Notes under the pieces: generated by a model
Databases searched by the model: none
The model's input: only the letters and a program-made list of their open reading frames with translations
Told to the model about the DNA's origin: nothing
DNA from: Scatosoma sp045614565
GTDB taxonomy: Bacteria; Bacillota; Clostridia; Christensenellales; Borkfalkiaceae
Length of the DNA stretch: 64,000 nucleotides
Assembly: GCA_045614565.1 (NCBI GenBank)
Contig: JAZLDG010000105.1
Span: forward strand, 34,584 to 98,583
Direction of reading: 5' to 3'
Shown: positions 57,824-64,000 of the stretch, in pieces
Numbering within the stretch: the stretch's first letter is position 1
Layout of the letters: each line of letters starts with the position of its first letter
Translations under genes and position numbers: made by a program

Positions 57824-59239
57824 ATGAGCAACACCAGCCCTGTCGTGTACGACGTTGCAACCGAGACTGAAAACCAGCCTCAACCCAAGAAGAATAAGCA
57901 CGTTGCCGTGCGTATCTTCTCCGTTATTTTTCTTGCGCTTTGCGTAGTTCCTTTCTTCCTGCCCGTTTTGGTTATGCAGGGCACGGAACTCGTACAAGGC
58001 TCCGTACTTGCGATGATTCTCGCTATCGTAGAAGCGTTTGCCGCTCCCACGTATTCCTTGTTCGGTTTCCTTCCCACGCTTGCCGATCCTGCGGCTTCGA
58101 TGGGTATGTTGAACGCGGTTGCCGTATACGTACTTATTCTTGCGATCGTACTTACCGTAATCTTCGCGATTATCGGCATTTTCTCGGGCAAAGCAGGCGT
58201 TCTTCGCGCGGCGGCTTATACGCTTACGCTTGGCGCATCCCTGTATTTCGTTGCAACCTTTATCCCTTACTATCAAACGAACGGGCTTGCGCTTGATATC
58301 GCACCCTTGCTTCCCGCAGCAATTATGCTCGTCGGTGGCATCACCTATTTCGTTCTCTCCGCTTGCAGAGCAGGTGCGAAAGCTTGGATGAGCTTGCTTC
58401 AATTCATTCTCACCCTTGCTGCTTGCGGTGCAATCCTTTTCAACGTTACCGTTGGCGCGGACGCACTCGCAAACGGCTTGGCTACCTTTGGTGTAGCCGC
58501 TCCTGAAACGGTTTCCTTGATTTCGCTCATCATCACGGGCGTGGTTGCATTGCTCGTTTTGATTGCAAGTATCCGTATCTCCACGAAGATCGGGCTTGTA
58601 TTCGACTTGATCCGTTATATCCTTCAATTCGTAATCGCAGGCGTTCTTTGCTACTTTGCAATCGCTTCGATGACCGAATTTAACAACGTGCTTTTGTTCG
58701 CGATCGTCGCGGTTGGCGCGTCCTTGCTTCAAATCGTGCTTTGCATCATTCAAAAATCGGTAGCGAATAAAGCGAAGAAGAAAGCGGCGGTACAAGAAAC
58801 GGAAGAAACGGAAGAAGCACCCGCAGAAGAAGAATACGTACGCGAAGAATACGCGGAAGCGTTGCCCTATGAAGGCGGCGTAGTAGAAGGCGTAGTCGTT
58901 GCGGAAGAAGTTGCTTCCGAACCCGTAGAAGAAGCACCGATCGAACCCGCTCCCGCTCCTTGCGCAGCTCCCGCTCCCGCAGTAACGGCAGGTTACGATT
59001 TCTACAACAGCAAGAGCTTCGATCCGTTTATCGCAAGCCTTGGCGACAAGGAAAGAAACGAATTTACCGAATTGTTCATTTTGAAATATAAAGGCGATAT
59101 GCCCGAACTTCCCGACTATCAAGTCGGCGGCGACAACAAGGAATTCTTCCGCAAGGTATTCATTTATCTCGGTCAATACAGAGATAAAATCCCCGACGGA
59201 TTGCTTGCAAAAATCTATCAATTCGCCGTTAGAATGTAA
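57824..59239 (+). CDS. Multi-pass membrane protein with unassigned conserved-looking C-terminal domain
   Basis: A 471-residue protein in three parts: a short polar N-terminus (1-28), about nine to ten membrane segments (29-~328), and a cytoplasmic part made of a Glu/Pro/Ala-rich linker (~330-392) and a compact ~78-residue domain (SFDPFIASLGDKERNEF, PDYQVGGDNKEFFRKVF, IYLGQYRDKIPDGLL). I know no function for that domain. Perfect promoter, AGGAG ribosome binding site and strongly biased codons suggest high expression. ATG 57824 is used because the upstream extension has no ribosome binding site. A structural or scaffold role at the membrane is possible. Confidence 0.8.
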   Translation: MSNTSPVVYDVATETENQPQPKKNKHVAVRIFSVIFLALCVVPFFLPVLVMQGTELVQGSVLAMILAIVEAFAAPTYSLFGFLPTLADPAASMGMLNAVAVYVLILAIVLTVIFAIIGIFSGKAGVLRAAAYTLTLGASLYFVATFIPYYQTNGLALDIAPLLPAAIMLVGGITYFVLSACRAGAKAWMSLLQFILTLAACGAILFNVTVGADALANGLATFGVAAPETVSLISLIITGVVALLVLIASIRISTKIGLVFDLIRYILQFVIAGVLCYFAIASMTEFNNVLLFAIVAVGASLLQIVLCIIQKSVANKAKKKAAVQETEETEEAPAEEEYVREEYAEALPYEGGVVEGVVVAEEVASEPVEEAPIEPAPAPCAAPAPAVTAGYDFYNSKSFDPFIASLGDKERNEFTELFILKYKGDMPELPDYQVGGDNKEFFRKVFIYLGQYRDKIPDGLLAKIYQFAVRM

Positions 59240-59263
59240 CGAACTTAAAATTCTCTTGAATAG

Positions 59264-59293
59264 AAAACGAGCCGAAATTTCGGCTCGTTTTTT
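59264..59293 (+). terminator. Terminator of the membrane protein gene
   Basis: AAACGAGCCGAAA/TTTCGGCTCGTTT with TTTT following. Confidence 0.85.
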
Positions 59294-59300
59294 AGCGTTT

Positions 59301-59342
59301 ATAAACAGTAAAGCCGAAGCAAAATTGCTTCGGCTTTACTGT
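59301..59342 (-). terminator. Terminator of the SigB operon
   Basis: ACAGTAAAGCCGAAGCAA pairs fully with its complement across a short loop; the minus-strand 5' arm includes the stop codon of the last gene. Confidence 0.75.
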
Positions 59343-59695
59343 ATTTTTATCTTAATTTGAATACCGCCGTCAGGGGAAACGCTTCGCTCAAAGCAAACGC
59401 TATCCACTAAAAACAGCCCCCTGCCGTGCTCGGCGTACACGTCCGAACATCGGCTTTTTTTCGGTGGAATGAACGCCGTTTTAGAAAGCACAGTTATTTC
59501 AATATATTCGTTATGGAGAGTTGCTTGCAACCGCGCCGTTCCGCCCGCGTATTTTAACGCGTTCCCAAGAAGCTCGTTCAAAGCAAGCCGACTATCGAAA
59601 ACCCGATCGCTCGAAACCCCGTTTTCGCCCAGAAATCGGCAAAAATCCGCAATGGCGCGTTGCATAGCGGTATAGTCTTTAATTTCAAATTCCAT
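59336..59695 (-). CDS. RsbW/SpoIIAB-like ATP-binding anti-sigma kinase
   Basis: A 119-residue GHKL ATPase (HATPase_c_2). The N-box reads ALNELLGNALKYAGG (Glu41, Asn45) and the later GRGLFLVDSV is a G-box, so ATP binding should be intact. Such proteins bind a sigma factor and phosphorylate the STAS antagonist. Unusually it comes after the sigma gene (17 bp downstream), while another anti-sigma-like gene precedes it. Confidence 0.85.
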   Translation of the reverse strand: MEFEIKDYTAMQRAIADFCRFLGENGVSSDRVFDSRLALNELLGNALKYAGGTARLQATLHNEYIEITVLSKTAFIPPKKSRCSDVYAEHGRGLFLVDSVCFERSVSPDGGIQIKIKIQ

Positions 59696-59712
59696 AAGCC
59701 TATCCCCCCTAT

Positions 59713-60447
59713 TTACACCAAGTTCTTCAAGCGTTCTTTGAGCTTTAACAAAAGCTTACGTTCCATACGGGAAACGAACATTTGCGATACGCCCAGCCGC
59801 TTTGCGGTTTCGCTTTGCGAAAGCTCGTCCATATACCGATATTTAACGATCGCTTTTTCTTGCTCGGAGAAATCCTGCATTTCCGCGCGCAAAGTTTCCT
59901 TTAACTCGAAATTCTCGTACTTGTCTTCTCCGTCCGAAAGCAAGGCGTACAGCGAGCCTTCCGTTTCCCCGTCTTCCCCTTGTGCCACGCCGTCCAAGGA
60001 CACCGTTCCGCCGATTTCAAGGGCTTTTACGACGTCTTCTTCGGTGAGCGACAACGCGCTTGCAATCGTTTGCACCGTGGGCTTGCCGCCGTTTTTCGAT
60101 TCGTATTCGACCGTGAATTTCTTAATCGCCGCGCTGATTTCGCCCAAGCGTCGGGGAAGCTTAATAACGCGCGCCTTATCACGGAAATAGTTTTTAATTT
60201 CGCCCGTAATCGTGGGCGTAATAAAGGTCGTGAACTGCATTCCAAGCGCGGGGTCGAAGCGATCGATGCCACGCAAAAGCGCGTACGACGCGACTTGTTT
60301 CAAATCGTCGTACTCCACGCCCCGCCCCACGAATTTTTTGGCGAGAATGTCGGCTATGTAGAGATACTTCTCGGCAATTTGGTTGCGAATGGCAATATCG
60401 CCCGTCTCTTTGTATTGTTCAAACAGCCCGTTCAATTCTTCTGTCAT
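59713..60447 (-). CDS. SigB/SigF/SigG-family RNA polymerase sigma factor
   Basis: A 244-residue group 3/4-type sigma-70 factor with regions 2 (YDDLKQVASYALLRGIDRFDP), 3 (RDKARVIKLPRRLGEI) and 4 (MDELSQSETAKRLGVSQMFVSRME). The fourth-region sequence and partner genes fit SigB (stress) or SigF (spore) types; the two cannot be separated here. It is the third gene of a STAS, anti-sigma-like, sigma, ATPase operon, so it is controlled by partner switching. Confidence 0.92.
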   Translation of the reverse strand: MTEELNGLFEQYKETGDIAIRNQIAEKYLYIADILAKKFVGRGVEYDDLKQVASYALLRGIDRFDPALGMQFTTFITPTITGEIKNYFRDKARVIKLPRRLGEISAAIKKFTVEYESKNGGKPTVQTIASALSLTEEDVVKALEIGGTVSLDGVAQGEDGETEGSLYALLSDGEDKYENFELKETLRAEMQDFSEQEKAIVKYRYMDELSQSETAKRLGVSQMFVSRMERKLLLKLKERLKNLV

Positions 60448-60453
60448 ACCCGT

Positions 60454-60810
60454 TTAGCCTTCAAACGCGATTTTTTCCACCTTACCCGCTTCGTCGAGCG
60501 TAAAATCCACTTTTCCAAGCAATGCAGAAAGCAACGCGCGGGAAATTTCATCTTCAAACGAATCTTCCTTTTCCCCGCCCGCTTCTACACCGCAAATTTC
60601 ACAAGCAAGCGAATCGGAAACCGTAAAATCGATACGCGCGCGCGTAAAACCGTTGCGCTTTAAGATTAACAAGCTTTCCGTTACGCAAACCTTATAATCT
60701 TCCGCCGCATCCACGTCAAAACCGACGAGTGAACAAAGCCCGCCCGTCGTCAAACGTACCGTCGTCAGATATTCCCCCGTCAAGGGTAAATTTACCGAAA
60801 ATTTTTCCAT
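60454..60810 (-). CDS. Degenerate anti-sigma (RsbW-like) protein
   Basis: A 118-residue protein in the position of SpoIIAB/RsbW. The region VCVTESLLILKRNG matches the N-box of that family, but the ATP-binding Asn is replaced (Glu45, Ile49) and no G-box is visible. It may therefore bind sigma or STAS without kinase activity. ATG 60810 is chosen; the upstream extension overlaps the STAS gene. It lies 6 bp before the sigma gene. Confidence 0.65.
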   Translation of the reverse strand: MEKFSVNLPLTGEYLTTVRLTTGGLCSLVGFDVDAAEDYKVCVTESLLILKRNGFTRARIDFTVSDSLACEICGVEAGGEKEDSFEDEISRALLSALLGKVDFTLDEAGKVEKIAFEG

Positions 60811-60823
60811 ATCCAAAGCTCCG

Positions 60824-61132
60824 TCACGCAATTTGCATAATGCTGTCCAACGAACAAATCAAAAACAGTTTTTTGATTTTGGGCTGCAAGCCGACGAGTT
60901 TCATCGTAAACCCGTCCGTTTTCAATGTCTTCAAAATTTTCACAAACGTTCCAAGCGTGGTACTGTCGATAAAGTTGAGCGCGGTGCAATCAAAAACCAA
61001 ATCGCAAGGCTGCTCGTTATACGCTTGCATAACCGCCGCGTAAAATTCTTCCGCGTTCCCAAGATCGATATCGCCCGAAAGCGCGATTTTCAGTTTCCCG
61101 TCGGAAACGCCCGATACCTTTAATTCTTCCAT
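60824..61132 (-). CDS. STAS-domain anti-anti-sigma factor
   Basis: A 102-residue STAS protein (RsbV/SpoIIAA-like) with LNFIDSTTLGTFV; Ser57 is the expected phosphorylation site. Unphosphorylated, it should sequester the anti-sigma factor and release the sigma factor. First gene of the operon, ATG after AGGAGAACAATT. Confidence 0.92.
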   Translation of the reverse strand: MEELKVSGVSDGKLKIALSGDIDLGNAEEFYAAVMQAYNEQPCDLVFDCTALNFIDSTTLGTFVKILKTLKTDGFTMKLVGLQPKIKKLFLICSLDSIMQIA

Positions 61133-61174
61133 AATTGTTCTCCTTACATATTTATAAACTTAATAACGTATATT

Positions 61175-62107
61175 CTAAACGATTAAATTACAAAGCAAGC
61201 CCACGACGACGGCGATTGCATAGGAAACGACGATCAAGAGCAAATTCCGTTTCCATTTCCGCGTGTTTTTCAAAAGCACGACGAAACCCATTCCCGCATT
61301 CGCGCAAAGTCCCGCCACGAACGAACCGAACGTGATCCCGCCGCTTAAAAAGGTTTCCGTAATGACTACGGACGAAGCGCAATTCGGAATAAGCCCGATC
61401 GCGCAAGTTAAAAAGGGCTGTAAAAAACGACTGCCTTGCATAAAGTTTTGAAACGCCGTTTCACCCACCGAATGAATAATCGCCGTTAAGACGAAATTCA
61501 CCAAAAAGATAAACAGCGCGACCTGCAAAGTATGCAAGAGTGGCGAGAGAAAATATTTAGAAAACGCCGAGTTTCCGCCGTGGTTTTTACCGCACGAGCA
61601 AACCACTTCCACGTCCTTTTCTTCCAAGTAGCGTTGCATAAAAATTTCCTTGGTCGTTTGGGGCTGGGTTTCCTGCGTTTCGATCATTGGCACGCATACC
61701 TGCTCCCGTCCGAGCTTTCTCAAAAGGAAGTCCGCTCCGTACCCTACGGCAATCCCGACCGACATTTTCACGACGATCGTGGGCAACAGCCAAACCGCTC
61801 CCGTACCCGACGACAAAAGCAAAATAAACGCTTCGTCGCTCGTAGACAGGAAAATCGCAAGCAAAGTTCCAAGCGTGATATATTTGCGTTCGTAAAATTT
61901 TGCCGCCATTACCGAAAATCCGCATTGCGGAATTAGCCCCGTCGCCGATCCCACGACAGGCCCCAGCCGTCCGCTCAACCGCCCTGCGTTTTTGAGCGTG
62001 GTTTTGTTTTCCAAAAGCTGGATAATGATATACATTATCAAAACCCAAAACAAAAGCGGTGCGGTATCTTCTAACGCGTGCAATAAAATTTCAAAGAAAT
62101 GCTCCAT
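61175..62107 (-). CDS. Putative 10-TM metal exporter (ArsP_2 family)
   Basis: A 310-residue protein with about ten membrane segments in two halves. Each half carries a GLIPxC motif (GLIPQCGFSVMA near residue 57 and GLIPNCASSVVI near 240). The middle loop has CSCGKNHGG, a possible metal-binding site. The family is annotated as putative manganese or heavy-metal exporter; the substrate is unproven. It lies between tsaD (11 bp) and the SigB operon. Confidence 0.82.
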   Translation of the reverse strand: MEHFFEILLHALEDTAPLLFWVLIMYIIIQLLENKTTLKNAGRLSGRLGPVVGSATGLIPQCGFSVMAAKFYERKYITLGTLLAIFLSTSDEAFILLLSSGTGAVWLLPTIVVKMSVGIAVGYGADFLLRKLGREQVCVPMIETQETQPQTTKEIFMQRYLEEKDVEVVCSCGKNHGGNSAFSKYFLSPLLHTLQVALFIFLVNFVLTAIIHSVGETAFQNFMQGSRFLQPFLTCAIGLIPNCASSVVITETFLSGGITFGSFVAGLCANAGMGFVVLLKNTRKWKRNLLLIVVSYAIAVVVGLLCNLIV

Positions 62108-62118
62108 AAATCAATCCT

Positions 62119-63174
62119 TTACGCTTGCGTTTTCAAGGTCGCCGCAAGCGGTATCGACGCTTTTGCATTGAGCGCAAGGGGTGCAAAATTCCCCAAACGA
62201 TACTGCACGAGCCCTTCCGCCGCGATCATTGCCGCGTTATCCGTACAATAGCGTTTTTCGGGCAATACGAGCCGTAAATTTGCCCGTTCGCAAGCCTTGG
62301 CAAGCGCGGCGCGAAGATAGCCGTTCGCTACGACGCCGCCACCCGCCGTTACCGTAGAAACGCCCTTTTCCAAAGCCGCCGCCACCGTTTTTTCCACCAA
62401 AACGTCCAAAGCCGCGCTTTGGAAGGACGCCGCAACGTCCGCTTTTTCAAAAGTTTCTTTCTTTTGTTCTTTAGTATGGCAATAATTGATAACCGCCGTT
62501 TTCAACCCGCTATACGAGAAATTATATCCCCCGCCGCCTTTGAGCATTTTCGGCATCGGTACGGTTTTTTCGCCCGTGAGTGCGCAACGCTCGATATTTG
62601 GACCGCCAGGGTATTTCAAGCCCAAAACCCTTGCCACCTTATCAAATGCTTCGCCCACCGCGTCGTCCAACGTCGCACCGAGAATTTCAAATTCTGCTTC
62701 CGATTTCGTATGCAAAATCGCGGTATGCCCGCCGCTTGCGAGCAAGGTTACGAACGGCGGTTTAAGTTCTTCGTCCTGCAAATACGCCGCGGCAAGATGA
62801 CCGCGGATATGATTGACGGCAACGAGCGGTTTTTGCAACGCGTATGCAAACGCTTTCGCAAAGGAAACTCCAACGAGCAACGCGCCCAAAAGCCCCGCGC
62901 CGTACGTCACCGCTACGGCGTCGATTTCTTCGTACGAAACGCCCGCGTTTTTAATCGCCTTGTCCACGACCTGCGCAATCGCGTCCGTGTGCGCACGCGA
63001 AGCGATTTCGGGAACTACGCCCCCGTAAAGGGCTTGAATATCGGCGGAAGAAGCGATTTCGTTGGAGAGAATTTTCCTACCGCGAATGACCGCCGCCGCC
63101 GTTTCGTCACACGAGCTTTCTATGCCAAGTATAACGGGATTTAATTTTAACGTTTCTTTAACGGGAGTATACAT
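62119..63174 (-). CDS. tsaD: tRNA N6-adenosine threonylcarbamoyltransferase TsaD
   Basis: A 351-residue ASKHA-fold enzyme that attaches threonylcarbamoyl to A37 of tRNAs. Motifs: ILGIESSCDETAAAV at the start, the metal site VNHIRGHLAAAY, TLLASGGHT and the C-terminal RYCTDNAAMIA. ATG 63174 follows AAGGTGT; an open extension upstream to 63204 is not used. Partners TsaB and TsaE are encoded at 7.3-8.4 kb, so the complex comes from two loci. Confidence 0.95.
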   Translation of the reverse strand: MYTPVKETLKLNPVILGIESSCDETAAAVIRGRKILSNEIASSADIQALYGGVVPEIASRAHTDAIAQVVDKAIKNAGVSYEEIDAVAVTYGAGLLGALLVGVSFAKAFAYALQKPLVAVNHIRGHLAAAYLQDEELKPPFVTLLASGGHTAILHTKSEAEFEILGATLDDAVGEAFDKVARVLGLKYPGGPNIERCALTGEKTVPMPKMLKGGGGYNFSYSGLKTAVINYCHTKEQKKETFEKADVAASFQSAALDVLVEKTVAAALEKGVSTVTAGGGVVANGYLRAALAKACERANLRLVLPEKRYCTDNAAMIAAEGLVQYRLGNFAPLALNAKASIPLAATLKTQA

Positions 63175-63220
63175 CTTACACCTTTTGTGTAAAAACAGCG
63201 GCAATCGCCGCCGTTTTTCA

Positions 63221-64000
63221 TTACGCTTTTTTCAAATAATCGATTATAAAGCCGTGAATATCCCCGTCCATAACCGCTTGGATATCCCCTTTTTCATAAC
63301 CCGTACGATGGTCTTTCGCCATCGTGTAGGGGCAAAATACGTAGGAACGGATTTGCGCGCCCCATTCGATTTTCTTTACGTCGCCTTTCATTGCCGCCGC
63401 TTCCGCTTGGCGTTGCTCGATTTTCTTTTCCAAGAGTTTGGAACGGAGCATATTAAAGCACATCGCTTTGTTTTGAAGCTGCGAACGCTCGTTTTGGCAC
63501 TGTACCACAATCCCCGTCGGGAAGTGGGTAATACGCACGGCGGAAGCTACCTTATTGACGTTTTGACCGCCTGCTCCGCCCGAATGATAAATATCGATAC
63601 GGATATCGTCGTCGTTAATTTCTACTTCGTTATCATCTTCGACTTCAGGCATAACTTCGAGCGAGCAAAAGGACGTTTGACGGCGTTTGTTCGCATCAAA
63701 GGGAGAAATACGCACCAAACGGTGTACTCCCATTTCCGCTTTCAAATACCCGTACGCGTTTTCGCCTTCTACGCGGAAATCCACGCTCTTAAAGCCCGCG
63801 CCGTCGCCCGCTTCGCGGTCAAGCTCGTATACCTTAAAGCCCATCTTTTCGCAATAGCGGCAATACATACGGTACAGCATTTGACACCAGTCGCAAGCTT
63901 CCGTACCGCCCGCCCCCGCGTGGAGCGTGAGCATTGCGTTATGATTGTCGTACGGACCTTTCAAAATAGCGCGGATACGCATATCTTCGATATCCTTTTC
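63221..64000 (-). CDS. prfB: Peptide chain release factor 2 (partial)
   Basis: The C-terminal ~260 residues of RF2, open at the window edge. The anticodon-mimic tripeptide is SPF (RISPFDANK), specific for UGA/UAA, and the catalytic GGQ lies in HSGGAGGQNVNKV. The N-terminal domain and any programmed frameshift site lie outside. It ends 46 bp before tsaD. Confidence 0.95.
   Translation of the reverse strand, partial: EKDIEDMRIRAILKGPYDNHNAMLTLHAGAGGTEACDWCQMLYRMYCRYCEKMGFKVYELDREAGDGAGFKSVDFRVEGENAYGYLKAEMGVHRLVRISPFDANKRRQTSFCSLEVMPEVEDDNEVEINDDDIRIDIYHSGGAGGQNVNKVASAVRITHFPTGIVVQCQNERSQLQNKAMCFNMLRSKLLEKKIEQRQAEAAAMKGDVKKIEWGAQIRSYVFCPYTMAKDHRTGYEKGDIQAVMDGDIHGFIIDYLKKA

Noticed and set aside
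57758..59221. 487-codon open frame antisense to the membrane protein gene
   Set aside because: It arises from biased codons of the real gene; it has no ribosome binding site, no family resemblance and is rich in Arg, Cys and His.
1..64000. CRISPR array or restriction-modification system
   Set aside because: No regularly spaced direct repeats and no methylase, nuclease or Cas motifs were seen.

Overview
The window reads as a chromosome segment from a Gram-positive, low-to-mid GC bacterium of the Clostridia type. Evidence is the TsaE-TsaB-RimI, Lgt/LspA and MurF/Ddl gene sets, a YmxH-type PRC-barrel protein, a SigB/SigF partner-switching operon, a type III glutamine synthetase, many perfect 17-bp-spaced sigma-A promoters, and Gram-positive FMN, THF and cobalamin riboswitches driving ECF S components. 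A gut Clostridia (Christensenellales-like) lineage is a guess; no rRNA is present to test it.

Layout. 0-9 kb: tRNA-Ser(GGA), an SDR, a ManA-ROK kinase fusion whose ManA part carries an in-frame amber codon, then a minus-strand operon tsaE-tsaB-rimI-hydrolase-murF-ddl, and FMN-riboswitch-controlled ribU. 9-21.4 kb: a two-component system, a YmxH-like protein, a Na/Pi symporter, a plus-strand pair of DNA-repair-type genes (radical SAM/HhH plus DUF4130), glnN-nadE behind a leader hairpin, a FakA/YloV-like kinase and a ZIP transporter.

21.4-34.9 kb is visibly AT-richer accessory DNA. It starts with a large serine recombinase and its small companion genes, a hairpin-rich leader, and a compact HipA-like kinase with an XRE partner. 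It continues with a seven-gene, translationally coupled catabolic operon (Gfo/Idh, amidohydrolase, SDR, two MDRs, AroD-like lyase, EamA exporter) under a divergent AraC regulator. A broken ISL3 transposase follows, and the block ends against the 3' end of an intact tmRNA gene.

35-50 kb: a nine-gene housekeeping operon lgt-pncB-lspA-rluA-DUF512-der-plsY-trkA-trkH, THF-riboswitch-controlled folT, DUF421/DUF4363, a UDPGP-family nucleotidyltransferase, and a cobalamin-riboswitch operon (DUF4430 lipoprotein plus ECF S component). 51-64 kb: phosphohexomutase, transketolase, a 276-bp MITE-like element, an S41 protease with a CdaR-type regulator, a highly expressed-looking membrane protein with an unassigned C-terminal domain, the STAS/anti-sigma/SigB/ATPase operon, a 10-TM metal exporter, tsaD and partial prfB.

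The strongest leads are the catabolic operon with its altered AroD-like active site, the ManA amber codon, two apparently leaderless genes, the mini-ORF/hairpin leader beside the recombinase, the small HipA-like kinase pair and the MITE.
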